Assembly (NCBI RefSeq): GCF_024519285.1
Contig: NZ_JAMZCY010000015.1
Location: 1 to 63,452, forward strand
Origin: Cohnella sp. WQ 127256
GTDB taxonomy: Bacteria > Bacillota > Bacilli > Paenibacillales > Paenibacillaceae
Direction: 5' to 3'
Length of the DNA: 63,452 bases
Part shown: positions 51,993-60,432 of the stretch, piece after piece
Numbering within the stretch: position 1 is the stretch's first letter
How the letters are laid out: the number at the start of each line of letters is the position of its first letter
The notes under the pieces: model-generated
Database searches by the model: none
Seen by the model: only the letters and a program-made list of their open reading frames with translations
Told to the model about the DNA's origin: nothing
Translations under genes and position numbers: made by a program

Positions 51993-52937
51993 GTGATAGT
52001 GATCGAAAAACCAAAGATCGATACAGTTGAACTACAGGATGACAAGAGATACGGCAAATTCGTAGTAGAACCACTTGAACGTGGTTATGGTATGACATTA
52101 GGTAATTCTCTTCGTCGAATTCTGTTGTCGTCCTTACCGGGCGCAGCAGTTGTATCGGTACAGATTGATGGCGTTCTGCATGAATTTTCCACGATTCCAG
52201 GAGTGATTGAGGATGTTACACAAATCATCCTCAATCTAAAGCGTCTTTCGCTGAAGATTCATTCCGACGAGGAAAAGGTGCTTGAAATCGATGCAGAAGG
52301 CGATGGAATAATTACGGCTGGAGATATTCGCGCTGATAGTGACGTGGAAATCTTGAATCCGGATTTACACATCGCTACACTGGCTTCTGGTGCGCGTCTT
52401 CATATGCGCATATTTGCCAGAGTAGGACGTGGATACGTTCCTTCGGATCGTAACAAGAAGGAAGATCAGCCGATTGGTGTTATTCCAATCGATTCGATCT
52501 ACACACCAATTACCCGTGTTAACTATCAAGTTGAGAATACACGCGTTGGTCAAGTAACTAACTATGACAAGCTTACGCTTGAAGTATGGACCGATGGCAG
52601 TATCCGACCTGAAGAAGCAGTTAGCTTGGGTGCAAAAATCATGACCGATCACTTGTCCCTGTTCGTAGGTCTTACGGATGAGGCAAAAGATACCGAAACG
52701 ATGAAAGAAAAGGAAGAGGACAAAAAGGAAAAAGTGCTCGAGATGACTATCGAAGAGCTAGACCTTTCCGTCCGTTCCTATAACTGCTTGAAACGTGCTG
52801 GCATCAACACCGTTCAAGAGCTGATCACGAAAACGGAAGAAGACATGATGAAGGTCCGTAACTTAGGCCGGAAGTCTTTGGAAGAAGTACAAGAGAAGCT
52901 TGAAGAGTTGGGATTGGGCTTACGTTTCGACGAGTAG
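51993..52937 (+). CDS. rpoA: DNA-directed RNA polymerase subunit alpha
   Basis: A 314-residue alpha subunit, same length as in B. subtilis. N-terminal assembly domain (GNSLRRILLSSLPGAAV), acidic linker and C-terminal domain with LDLSVRSYNCLKRAGINTV. The start is GTG 51993, eight bases after AAGGAGG, giving MIVIEKPKID; TTG 51975 and TTG 51987 are too far or too close. Confidence 0.97.
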   Translation: MIVIEKPKIDTVELQDDKRYGKFVVEPLERGYGMTLGNSLRRILLSSLPGAAVVSVQIDGVLHEFSTIPGVIEDVTQIILNLKRLSLKIHSDEEKVLEIDAEGDGIITAGDIRADSDVEILNPDLHIATLASGARLHMRIFARVGRGYVPSDRNKKEDQPIGVIPIDSIYTPITRVNYQVENTRVGQVTNYDKLTLEVWTDGSIRPEEAVSLGAKIMTDHLSLFVGLTDEAKDTETMKEKEEDKKEKVLEMTIEELDLSVRSYNCLKRAGINTVQELITKTEEDMMKVRNLGRKSLEEVQEKLEELGLGLRFDE

Positions 52938-53028
52938 CATCGTTAATGTTATACAGCAATTGTGACGATTGAACGCAGACGCTTCATGCAACTGCATCAT
53001 CGTTCGCACCAGTGAGGAGGGAAAACAA

Positions 53029-53394
53029 ATGGCTTATCAAAAACTGAGTCGTGATTCCAGCTCGCGGAAAGCACTTTTCCGTGACTTGTGTACCGACCTG
53101 TTCCTGTACGAGCGCATTCAGACGACTGAAGCGAAAGCTAAGGAAGTACGCTCCATCGCAGAGCGATTGATTACTCTCGCTAAACGCGGTGACCTGCACG
53201 CTCGTCGTCAGGTAGCGGCATTCGTGCGTCGTGAAACACTTAACGGTGAACAAGACGCCATCCAAAAACTATTCTCCGAATTGGCACCGCGTTATGCGGA
53301 GCGTCCGGGTGGATATACACGCATCTTAAAGCTAGGACCTCGCCGTGGAGATTCAGCTCCGATGGTGTATCTTGAGCTCGTTGATCGCGCGTAA
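53029..53394 (+). CDS. rplQ: 50S ribosomal protein L17
   Basis: A 121-residue L17 starting MAYQKLSRDSSSRKALFRDL. ATG 53029 follows GAGGAGGG. Last gene of the alpha operon, with a terminator 13 bases later. The ECF transporter genes that usually follow rplQ are absent. Confidence 0.97.
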   Translation: MAYQKLSRDSSSRKALFRDLCTDLFLYERIQTTEAKAKEVRSIAERLITLAKRGDLHARRQVAAFVRRETLNGEQDAIQKLFSELAPRYAERPGGYTRILKLGPRRGDSAPMVYLELVDRA

Positions 53395-53407
53395 GAACGG
53401 AGCAAAG

Positions 53408-53447
53408 AAGGATGGACCGAATCATGTATTCGGATCATCCTTTTTTT
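53408..53447 (+). terminator. Terminator after rplQ
   Basis: AAGGATG with CATCCTT and an inner CCGAAT/ATTCGG stem, separated by a 2x2 internal loop, followed by seven T. Confidence 0.88.
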
Positions 53448-53494
53448 GTGGGTTCATCTGCCGTCTTCAATGGCATTGTATTGGAGGATGAGAT

Positions 53495-54334
53495 ATGCGT
53501 AATATAGGTCTCATCGTCAGCTATGACGGAACGAATTATTACGGCTTCCAGAGTCAGCCAAGTGGCAATACGATTCAAAACAAGCTGGAAGAGGCCATTC
53601 AAGCTTTGTCTGGTGAGGTCATCCATGTCACGGGTTCTGGACGCACGGATGCTGGCGTACATGCAAGAGGTCAGGTCGTTAACTTCACAACATCCTCAAG
53701 CATTCCTATCGAACGCTGGATGTTGGCTTTGAATACGAGACTGCCGAATGACATCGTTGTGCAAAGCGTGTTTCTAGTTCCTGATCAATTCCACGCACGT
53801 CGTGGGGCAAAGAGTAAAACCTATCGGTATACGATTAATTGTAATCGCAATCCCGATTTGTTTCGTCGGCGTTATCAGTTTCATCACCCAACTCCGCTTG
53901 ATTTTGCAGCAATGCGATCAGGTCTTGAATGTTTGCTTGGCGAGCATGACTTTTCTTCGTTCACAGCACCTAAGTCAACGAAATCTAGCCATGTCCGTAC
54001 CATCTTAGATGTCAGAATGGATCTTGAAGAAGCTTACCCTGATCATTATCCGATCCCCGCGGATCATTTTGGACGAGAATGGGATGAGCTTCATTATCCA
54101 GGTAAACAACGTGGAGTTATCCATCTGTATGTTACCGGTTCAGGATTCCTTTATAACATGGTAAGGATCATTGCTGGGACACTTATTCAGGTAGGGGAAG
54201 GGAAAAGGACTGCAGGGGATATGAAGACGATTCTCGATGCCTGTAATCGTGCTGCAGCGGGACCGACAGCGATGCCGCACGGACTTTCCTTGTGGGAAGT
54301 TGTATATGAAGGATTAGGCATAAGCAAACATTAG
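53495..54334 (+). CDS. truA: tRNA pseudouridine(38-40) synthase TruA
   Basis: A 279-residue TruA. The catalytic aspartate is in GSGRTDAGVHARGQ (about 52). It is ~30 residues longer than B. subtilis TruA (247) because of an insertion, DLEEAYPDHYPIPADHFGRE and following, before the conserved GSGFLYNMVRIIAGTL. ATG 53495 follows GGAGG at a distance of ten or so bases. Confidence 0.95.
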   Translation: MRNIGLIVSYDGTNYYGFQSQPSGNTIQNKLEEAIQALSGEVIHVTGSGRTDAGVHARGQVVNFTTSSSIPIERWMLALNTRLPNDIVVQSVFLVPDQFHARRGAKSKTYRYTINCNRNPDLFRRRYQFHHPTPLDFAAMRSGLECLLGEHDFSSFTAPKSTKSSHVRTILDVRMDLEEAYPDHYPIPADHFGREWDELHYPGKQRGVIHLYVTGSGFLYNMVRIIAGTLIQVGEGKRTAGDMKTILDACNRAAAGPTAMPHGLSLWEVVYEGLGISKH

Positions 54335-54359
54335 AATTCAATTCTTGATATTTTTTTGC

Positions 54360-54388
54360 TTGCATAAATGCCCGAAATCATGTACAAT
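54360..54388 (+). promoter_or_regulatory. Promoter of rplM-rpsI
   Basis: TTGCAT (54360..54365) and TACAAT (54383..54388) lie 17 bases apart, ahead of the rplM leader. The -35 is imperfect. Confidence 0.5.
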
Positions 54389-54398
54389 AAATTTTGTG

Positions 54399-54435
54399 CT
54401 TTCTGCGTGGCTATCCCACAGCCCCAGCGTAGAAA
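54399..54435 (+). promoter_or_regulatory. L13-type leader hairpin upstream of rplM
   Basis: TTTCTGCG and CGTAGAAA pair around an inner GTGG-CTATC-CCAC hairpin, right at the expected 5' end of the rplM transcript. Bacillota rplM mRNAs carry a short L13 leader at this place; identity is inferred from position and shape. Confidence 0.55.
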
Positions 54436-54525
54436 TGTCACCCAACCAACTAAGATATGATTGAATAAGAACGTTATAGTCGTACCACATACAAAGTAGG
54501 GAAGTAACCCGAAGGAGGATATTAC

Positions 54526-54963
54526 ATGCGTATAACCTATATGGCTAAGCCGCTTGAAGTTGAGCGTAAATGGCACCTTATCGACGCCGAAGGTAAAACT
54601 CTTGGTCGTCTTGCTAGTGAAGTTGCAGCGCTTATCCGCGGAAAGCACAAACCTGAATTCACCCCACATATCGATACTGGTGACTTCGTAATCGTGATTA
54701 ACGCAGAGAAGATCGTTCTTACAGGTAAGAAATTGCAACAGAAGAAATATTACACGCATTCCCACTATCCAGGCGGATTGAAAACGACAACTGCACAGGA
54801 AATGATCAACAAAAAACCTGCTCGCATTATCGAATTGGCCGTTTATGGTATGTTACCTAAAAACAAGCTTGGTCACCAGCTTCACAGCAAGCTTAAAGTA
54901 TATGCAGGAACACAACATCCACATCAAGCCCAACAACCTGAAGTTTACGAACTTCGCGGATAA
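54526..54963 (+). CDS. rplM: 50S ribosomal protein L13
   Basis: A 145-residue L13 starting MRITYMAKPLEVERKWHL, similar to the MRTTPMA start in Bacillus, and ending HPHQAQQPEVYELRG. GAAGGAGG precedes ATG 54526. 18 bases before rpsI. Confidence 0.98.
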   Translation: MRITYMAKPLEVERKWHLIDAEGKTLGRLASEVAALIRGKHKPEFTPHIDTGDFVIVINAEKIVLTGKKLQQKKYYTHSHYPGGLKTTTAQEMINKKPARIIELAVYGMLPKNKLGHQLHSKLKVYAGTQHPHQAQQPEVYELRG

Positions 54964-54981
54964 AAAAAGGAGGACTTTCGA

Positions 54982-55374
54982 ATGGCTCAAGTGCAATATT
55001 TAGGAACGGGTCGCCGCAAGCACTCCGTAGCGCGAGTTCGACTCGTGCCGGGTGAAGGCCGCATCGTTATCAACAAACGTGAAATCAACGACTATTTCGA
55101 CCTTGAAACATTGAAATTGATCGTTAAACAACCTCTTAACCTAACTGATACTGTGACTAAATATGATATCCTCATATTGGCTCATGGTGGCGGTACTTCC
55201 GGTCAAGCTGGTGCTATCCGTCATGGTATCTCCCGTGCTCTTCTGAAAGCTGATCCGGAACTTCGTCCGGCGCTTAAGAAAGCTGGATTCCTTACTCGTG
55301 ATCCACGTATGAAAGAACGTAAGAAATACGGATTGAAAGCAGCTCGTCGTGCTCCTCAATTCTCCAAACGTTAA
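54982..55374 (+). CDS. rpsI: 30S ribosomal protein S9
   Basis: A 130-residue S9 with YLGTGRRKHSVARVRLVPG at the start and the basic tail ending RRAPQFSKR, whose last arginine contacts P-site tRNA. AAAGGAGG before ATG 54982. Confidence 0.98.
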   Translation: MAQVQYLGTGRRKHSVARVRLVPGEGRIVINKREINDYFDLETLKLIVKQPLNLTDTVTKYDILILAHGGGTSGQAGAIRHGISRALLKADPELRPALKKAGFLTRDPRMKERKKYGLKAARRAPQFSKR

Positions 55375-55394
55375 TATTATACAAAGCAGAAATC

Positions 55395-55438
55395 ATGCCT
55401 TTCTCCCATTATATACGATGGCGGGAAAGGCATTTTTT
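55395..55438 (+). terminator. Terminator after rpsI
   Basis: ATGCCTTTCTCCCAT pairs with ATGGCGGGAAAGGCAT with one bulge, followed by six T. Confidence 0.9.
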
Positions 55439-55471
55439 GTATACTTTTAGACTATTAGTCGGAAGTATGGA

Positions 55472-55500
55472 TTGAACTATTGTAGCATTGAGCGTATAAT
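55472..55500 (+). promoter_or_regulatory. Sigma-A promoter of cysH-sat
   Basis: TTGAAC (55472..55477), 17-base spacer and a perfect TATAAT (55495..55500). The leader is only ~40 bases, leaving no room for an S-box or T-box. Confidence 0.78.
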
Positions 55501-55548
55501 ATTATGTATTCATACTTAAATACTAGGGATTAAACGGAGGTTATATTC

Positions 55549-56241
55549 ATGAACTTAATTGAGAAGGAAAACATCATCCGTCAGAAGGCAGAGGAATTCG
55601 AAAATGCATCGGCTGAAACGGTAATCGCTTGGGCGATTGAGACATTCCCTAACATTACATTTGCTTGTAGCTTCGGAGCTGAAGATGTAGTCCTAGTGGA
55701 TATGATCCAAAAAATCAGTCCATCCTCGGATATTTTTTATCTAGATACGGATTTTCACTTCAAGGAAACTTATGAAACACGTGACCGTATGGCTGAGAAA
55801 TACAATCTAAAGTTCGTAGAAGTGAAATCAAAGCTTACTCCAGAGCAACAAGCTGCTGAACATGGGGATGAATTGTGGAAAAGTGATCCTTCAGGATGCT
55901 GCAACTTACGTAAAGTTGAACCTTTGACTCGTATACTTTCTCAGTATGAAGCTTGGATTACGGGTATTCGTCGCGATCAAGCACCGACTCGTGCGAATGC
56001 GAAGAAGGTTGAATACGATACTAAGTTTGGACTTGTGAAGTTCAACCCATTGGCATCTTGGACCTCAGAAGAAGTATGGGCATATATTAAGGAAAATGAT
56101 ATTATTTACAATCCTTTGCATGATCAGAACTATCCGAGCATTGGCTGTGAGCACTGCACGAAGCAAGTTATGCCAGGTGAAGATCCACGCGCTGGTCGTT
56201 GGGCTGGTAATGAGAAAACGGAGTGCGGTCTACACAAATAA
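55549..56241 (+). CDS. cysH: Phosphoadenylyl/adenylyl-sulfate reductase
   Basis: A 230-residue thioredoxin-dependent reductase of assimilatory sulfate reduction. The paired cysteines CC (in GCCNLRKVEPL) and CEHC are the four ligands of the [4Fe-4S] cluster found in APS-type reductases; the redox-active cysteine is in the C-terminal ECGLH. SFGAEDVVLVDM is the nucleotide-binding block. The cluster ligands imply that it can use APS directly. 32 bases before sat. Confidence 0.94.
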   Translation: MNLIEKENIIRQKAEEFENASAETVIAWAIETFPNITFACSFGAEDVVLVDMIQKISPSSDIFYLDTDFHFKETYETRDRMAEKYNLKFVEVKSKLTPEQQAAEHGDELWKSDPSGCCNLRKVEPLTRILSQYEAWITGIRRDQAPTRANAKKVEYDTKFGLVKFNPLASWTSEEVWAYIKENDIIYNPLHDQNYPSIGCEHCTKQVMPGEDPRAGRWAGNEKTECGLHK

Positions 56242-56273
56242 AAGAGATAAGATGAGAAGGAGCTACTCAGACT

Positions 56274-57452
56274 ATGAGCGCAATTCAACCACATGGCGGA
56301 ATATTAGTAAATCGAATAGTTGAGGGACAGGAACGTGATGAACTGCTCACTCAAGCTGCTAATTTGGCAGTGATTCCCGTTAATACTTGGACGATTTCTG
56401 ATATCGATCTTATCGGTGTTGGGGCATTTAGCCCACTTAATGGTTTTATGAATGAGGAAGATTACTTATCTGTCGTAAATAATATTCGTCTTTCGAATGG
56501 TCTGGTATGGAGTATTCCAATTACACTAGCAGTAACCAATGATCAAGCTGCTAACTTAGCGGTAGGGAAACAAGCGGCTCTTGTCGGAGAGAACGACGGG
56601 ATTATCTACGCTGTAATCAATGTCGATAGTATTTATAAGGTTGATAAACGTAATGAAGCGGTTAAAGTATTCAAGACAGACTCCATGGAGCACCCAGGTG
56701 TTGTGAAGCTGTTCGACCGTCCTGACAATTACGTTGGAGGTTCAATTCAAGTACTGAACCGTCCTATTCCTGAGAAATTTAACGAATTTTACTTTGATCC
56801 TACGGAAACTCGGCGCATCTTCGCGGATAAGGGCTGGAAAACGGTTGTAGGCTTCCAGACTCGTAATCCAGTGCATAGAGCGCATGAATATATTCAGAAA
56901 GCAGCTATGGAAATCGTTGATGGATTGTTCCTAAACCCACTTGTTGGGGAAACGAAATCCGATGATGTTCCAGCGAATGTGCGGATGAAGAGCTACCTAG
57001 CCCTCTTGGAGAACTACTACCCTTCTGATCGTGCATTTTTAGGAGTTTTCCCAGCTGCAATGCGTTACGCTGGACCACGTGAAGCTATATTCCACGCCCT
57101 GGTTCGCAAAAACTACGGTTGTACACATTTTATTGTAGGTCGTGACCATGCTGGAGTGGGTGACTATTATGGTACTTACGAGGCTCAAGATTTGCTTAAG
57201 ACTTTCTCGATTGAAGAGCTTGGCATAACTCCGTTATTTTTTGAACATAGCTTCTTCTGCACGAAATGTGGAAACATGGCTTCAAGTAAAACTTGTCCGC
57301 ATGATAAGGAGCATCACCTCACGTTATCTGGAACGAAAGTTCGTGCCTTACTACGTGATGGAATTTGCCCGCCACCTGAATTTTCCAGACCGGAAGTAGC
57401 TGCTATTCTCATTGAGGGTATGGCTGAAGCAAGTAAATCTTACGCAATCTAA
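56274..57452 (+). CDS. sat: Sulfate adenylyltransferase (ATP sulfurylase)
   Basis: A 392-residue monofunctional ATP sulfurylase making APS from sulfate and ATP. Motifs QTRNPVHRAHE and GRDHAGVG form the active site. A C-terminal zinc-like cluster CTKC...CPHDKEHH is present. No APS kinase gene lies in the window, consistent with direct APS reduction by CysH. GAAGGAG precedes ATG 56274. Confidence 0.95.
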   Translation: MSAIQPHGGILVNRIVEGQERDELLTQAANLAVIPVNTWTISDIDLIGVGAFSPLNGFMNEEDYLSVVNNIRLSNGLVWSIPITLAVTNDQAANLAVGKQAALVGENDGIIYAVINVDSIYKVDKRNEAVKVFKTDSMEHPGVVKLFDRPDNYVGGSIQVLNRPIPEKFNEFYFDPTETRRIFADKGWKTVVGFQTRNPVHRAHEYIQKAAMEIVDGLFLNPLVGETKSDDVPANVRMKSYLALLENYYPSDRAFLGVFPAAMRYAGPREAIFHALVRKNYGCTHFIVGRDHAGVGDYYGTYEAQDLLKTFSIEELGITPLFFEHSFFCTKCGNMASSKTCPHDKEHHLTLSGTKVRALLRDGICPPPEFSRPEVAAILIEGMAEASKSYAI

Positions 57453-57473
57453 TTTATTTTCTAAATCATAAAT

Positions 57474-57523
57474 ATCCACCTTGTCCCATATGATGTAGGG
57501 AGCTTTCCCGGGATGAGGTGGAT
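57474..57523 (+). promoter_or_regulatory. Hairpin masking the cwlD ribosome binding site
   Basis: ATCCACCT (57474..57481) pairs perfectly with AGGTGGAT (57516..57523), which contains the cwlD Shine-Dalgarno. TCCC/GGGA continues the stem across a TG/TG internal loop, with an inner GGGA-GCTT-TCCC hairpin. Only TTGTT follows, so it is a poor terminator and more likely limits cwlD translation from read-through RNA. Confidence 0.55.
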
Positions 57524-57528
57524 TTGTT

Positions 57529-58320
57529 ATGTTTAATGGACAAGGGCGAACAATTTGGTCAAGATTAACTCGGCGTAAGCATCTCGTCATCTGGATGACC
57601 AAGAAAGCATTATTGAGATTGGGTATTATCGTTTGTTTAATGATGTTAACTGCAGCAGTGTTCCTAAGCGAGATACCTTCCTCAAGAACGTGGACTCATT
57701 GGACCTTACCGTTAACGGGTAAAGTCATTGCTTTAGACGCCGGTCACGGTGGGGCTGATGGAGGAGCAGTTAGTCGCGATGGAATTATCGAGAAAGACTT
57801 GAACCTGGCTATCGTGCTGTATTTACGGGATTACTTACAGCAATCAGGGGCAGTGGTGCAACTCACTCGTGAAGGTGATTATGACCTGGCATTACCTGAA
57901 ACAAAAGGGTACTCTCGTCGTAAGACGGAGGATCTTCAGCAACGGGCGAATCAAGTTCGTAAACAGAAGGCCGATTTAACGATCAGTATACATATGAACA
58001 GCATACCATCTCCTAAGTGGTCGGGAGCGCAAACCTTTTATGCCGCTAAGAATACGGAAGGTAAGCGACTCGCTTCCGATATCCAGAATGAACTGAGAGT
58101 TGTTTTAGGGAATACGCAACGAATTGCGAAAAAAGCAGATACGATCTATTTGCTCAAAACGCTAGAAATGCCAACAGCCTTAGTGGAAGTCGGTTTTCTG
58201 TCACATCCAGAGGAAGCGAATCTGCTCGCGGATGAGGAGTACCAAAGGAAGGTTGCTGCTTCTATATATAGAGGCATCCTAAAGTTTACATCCGGTGATT
58301 CGGAGAAGCCTGTGTTATAA
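57529..58320 (+). CDS. cwlD: N-acetylmuramoyl-L-alanine amidase CwlD
   Basis: A 263-residue Amidase_3 enzyme with an N-terminal membrane anchor/signal (about 28-46). Zinc ligands and catalytic residues lie in LDAGHGGADGG (70-80), IIEKDLN, SIHMNS and LVEVGFLSHPEE. In Bacillus, CwlD with PdaA makes muramic-delta-lactam in spore cortex, needed for germination. ATG 57529 is seven bases after AGGTGG. Confidence 0.93.
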   Translation: MFNGQGRTIWSRLTRRKHLVIWMTKKALLRLGIIVCLMMLTAAVFLSEIPSSRTWTHWTLPLTGKVIALDAGHGGADGGAVSRDGIIEKDLNLAIVLYLRDYLQQSGAVVQLTREGDYDLALPETKGYSRRKTEDLQQRANQVRKQKADLTISIHMNSIPSPKWSGAQTFYAAKNTEGKRLASDIQNELRVVLGNTQRIAKKADTIYLLKTLEMPTALVEVGFLSHPEEANLLADEEYQRKVAASIYRGILKFTSGDSEKPVL

Positions 58321-58350
58321 TGGATGCAAAATTGATAGGGGGTCGAATTC

Positions 58351-59481
58351 GTGGTCACCAAAGAATCCATTCTTGAAGTCCTTCAAGCTGTACTTGAACC
58401 AACGATCAAAAAAAGCCTAACCGAGCTTGGGTTAGCTAGAGATATTATGGTTAGGGAAGGCAGTACATCTATTTCTATTGTGCTACACCCAGATAGCTTG
58501 GAAAATAAATCAGTAGTGGAACAGGACATTACGCAAGCATTAGCCACAATAGACGTGAATTCACCTCACCTCCGTTTTCGTGCGATGACGGACAATGAGA
58601 AGGCTGAGCTGATTTCTAAATCACAGACATCCTCCCAAGGACAAAAGGCTACCCCTGCAGAAGAGAAGAAGGCAGCACCTATCAAAGGGCATGGAGAAGG
58701 CTTAGAGAATCATTCGATCCTAAACCCAGATAGTGGAGTGCAATTTATAGCGATCGCAAGCGGTAAAGGCGGCGTTGGTAAATCCACTGTCACAGTGAAC
58801 CTAGCTGTAGCTCTAGCCAGACAAGGGAAAAGAGTTGGCCTTATCGATAGTGATATTTACGGATTTAGCGTTCCAGATATGATGGGGATTGAACAGCGTC
58901 CTGAGCAAGTCGATAATAAAGTCATTCCGGTTGAGCGTTTTGGAGTTAAAGTGATTTCGATGGGATTCTTTGTAGAGGATAATAGCCCAATCGTCTGGCG
59001 TGGCCCGATGCTAGGGAAAATGCTGCGGAATTTCTTCTCGGAGGTTGAGTGGGGCGAATTAGACTTCTTACTGCTTGATCTGCCACCTGGGACAGGAGAT
59101 GTCGCGCTTGATGTTCACCAGATGATTCCTCATAGCAAGGAGATCATCGTTACAACTCCCCATGCAACAGCTGCCTTTGTCGCGGCTCGTGCTGGATCCA
59201 TGGCCATAAAAACAAATCATGAGATTCTAGGCGTTGTGGAGAACATGTCTTATTTTGAAAGCAAAGAAACCGGCAACCGCGAATATGTATTTGGTCGTGG
59301 GGGTGGAGGAAAGCTTGCAGAGACGCTTAACACTGAGCTATTAGCACAATTCCCTCTAGGTGCTCCCGACAATCATCCTTCTGAGCCTGATTATTCCCCG
59401 TCTGTATACAAAGCAGATTCCGATATCGGCAAAGAGTACTTAACGCTAGCACAAGCGATTATTGATCGCTGCGGTCAATAA
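58351..59481 (+). CDS. salA: Mrp/NBP35-family ATPase (SalA type)
   Basis: A 376-residue P-loop ATPase. An N-terminal MIP18/DUF59-like domain (1-90) and a low-complexity linker precede the deviant Walker A GKGGVGKST (about 138-146). The usual cysteine pair of iron-sulfur-carrier Mrp proteins, expected after VVENMSYF, is replaced by ESKETGNREYVFG, so this is the SalA-like branch that acts in regulation in B. subtilis. GTG start at 58351 after GGGGG. 30 bases after cwlD. Confidence 0.88.
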   Translation: MVTKESILEVLQAVLEPTIKKSLTELGLARDIMVREGSTSISIVLHPDSLENKSVVEQDITQALATIDVNSPHLRFRAMTDNEKAELISKSQTSSQGQKATPAEEKKAAPIKGHGEGLENHSILNPDSGVQFIAIASGKGGVGKSTVTVNLAVALARQGKRVGLIDSDIYGFSVPDMMGIEQRPEQVDNKVIPVERFGVKVISMGFFVEDNSPIVWRGPMLGKMLRNFFSEVEWGELDFLLLDLPPGTGDVALDVHQMIPHSKEIIVTTPHATAAFVAARAGSMAIKTNHEILGVVENMSYFESKETGNREYVFGRGGGGKLAETLNTELLAQFPLGAPDNHPSEPDYSPSVYKADSDIGKEYLTLAQAIIDRCGQ

Positions 59482-59532
59482 GCAATAGACAGGCATCTAG
59501 ACGAGTATTAACGAAGCGTCAAACGCAATAAA

Positions 59533-59579
59533 GAGGGGCTGTAGCATCTAGGTCTAAGACCTTCATGTTACAGCCCCTC
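59533..59579. terminator. Bidirectional terminator between salA and gerD
   Basis: GAGGGGCTGTA and TACAGCCCCTC form a perfect 11-bp stem with an inner AGGTC-TA-AGACCT hairpin. It serves convergent genes salA (+) and gerD (-). The T-tracts are short on both sides. Confidence 0.85.
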
Positions 59580-59592
59580 ACTTTATATTGGC

Positions 59593-60303
59593 TTAACTGC
59601 CGCCGCTGTCACCACCGTCGCCACCGCTATCCCCGCCACCGCTATCCCCGCCACTATCTTCGCCTTCTGAGCCTTGTCCACCTTCAGATTCTTTCTTTCC
59701 TTCCTTCTTCTCCGTCTTCGGTGACATTTCTTCTTTTACAACGCTTTGTAGCAGCTTCATAATCTCAAGCTTGAAGATGGGATTTTCCATGGATTCTGTA
59801 ACGGAACTCATGATGACTTTACGGACATCGGCCGTCTTCAAAGAATCGGTCATAATCTTAGTCATCTCTGGGGTTTTGAACATATCGACGAGATCTTTCT
59901 GGTAAGCAGGATCTTTCATTAAATCTTTATGAATTTGTTTGTTATCCTTGCTGACAACTTTGGCAAATTCGCCTGCAAACTTAGGGTCCGTCATGATTTT
60001 TTCCATAATCTTGCTGTACTCAGGTGAAGTTAGAACATCTTTCACTGTGAGTCTGACTTGAGCTTGATCTGAAGGGGTCATACTTTTCATTTGCAAAGTA
60101 CTTTCTCCGAATTGAGCAGTTGAGGCTTTCTCCATTGCTTTCTGTGCCTCTTCGGAGCCAAGAATGTCTATAACCATGGATTTAACATCCTTGTAGTTCA
60201 TCTGTCCTCCTCCGTTACTGCTGCTTCCGGATTCAGGTCCACATGAAGTGAGCAACAAGGACATTCCTAACAAATACCCAACCCATCGCAATCGATAAAG
60301 CAT
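59593..60303 (-). CDS. gerD: Spore germination lipoprotein GerD
   Basis: A 236-residue lipoprotein with signal peptide and lipobox LLTSC (lipidated C21). The helical body is rich in repeated sequences of the type DPKFAGEFAKVV, DPAYQKDLVDMF. The last ~35 residues are a Gly/Ser/Asp tail of imperfect GGDSGG repeats. GerD gathers nutrient receptors into the germinosome of the spore inner membrane. GAAGGGAG lies before ATG 60303. A sigma-G-like promoter is upstream. Confidence 0.92.
   Translation of the reverse strand: MLYRLRWVGYLLGMSLLLTSCGPESGSSSNGGGQMNYKDVKSMVIDILGSEEAQKAMEKASTAQFGESTLQMKSMTPSDQAQVRLTVKDVLTSPEYSKIMEKIMTDPKFAGEFAKVVSKDNKQIHKDLMKDPAYQKDLVDMFKTPEMTKIMTDSLKTADVRKVIMSSVTESMENPIFKLEIMKLLQSVVKEEMSPKTEKKEGKKESEGGQGSEGEDSGGDSGGGDSGGDGGDSGGS
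59602..59660. repeat. Short tandem repeat coding the GerD tail
   Basis: A 15-base unit GCCACCGCTATCCCC (+ strand) occurs twice head to tail at 59620..59649, followed by a degenerate partial third copy. It encodes the Gly-Asp-Ser-Gly-Gly stretch on the minus strand and could vary in copy number. Confidence 0.75.
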
Positions 60304-60336
60304 ACCGATCAGCTCCCTTCTCTAGGGTAATGGCTG

Positions 60337-60367
60337 TAGTATGCTTCGACAACCTTATGAATATAAG
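60337..60367 (-). promoter_or_regulatory. Sigma-G-type promoter of gerD
   Basis: On the minus strand CATACTA (60343..60337) matches the sigma-G -10 consensus. TTATA (within 60367..60362) sits 18 bases upstream and matches four of five -35 positions. This agrees with forespore expression of gerD in Bacillus. Confidence 0.6.
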
Positions 60368-60432
60368 GGGATGTTCATGGCTTTTTATCTTGTTCATGGT
60401 AAAATACATGGTGAACACACAAGAGGAGGCTT

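Noticed and set aside
55501..55548. SAM riboswitch (S-box) before cysH
   Set aside because: The leader after the promoter is ~40 bases, too short, and no S-box sequences are present.
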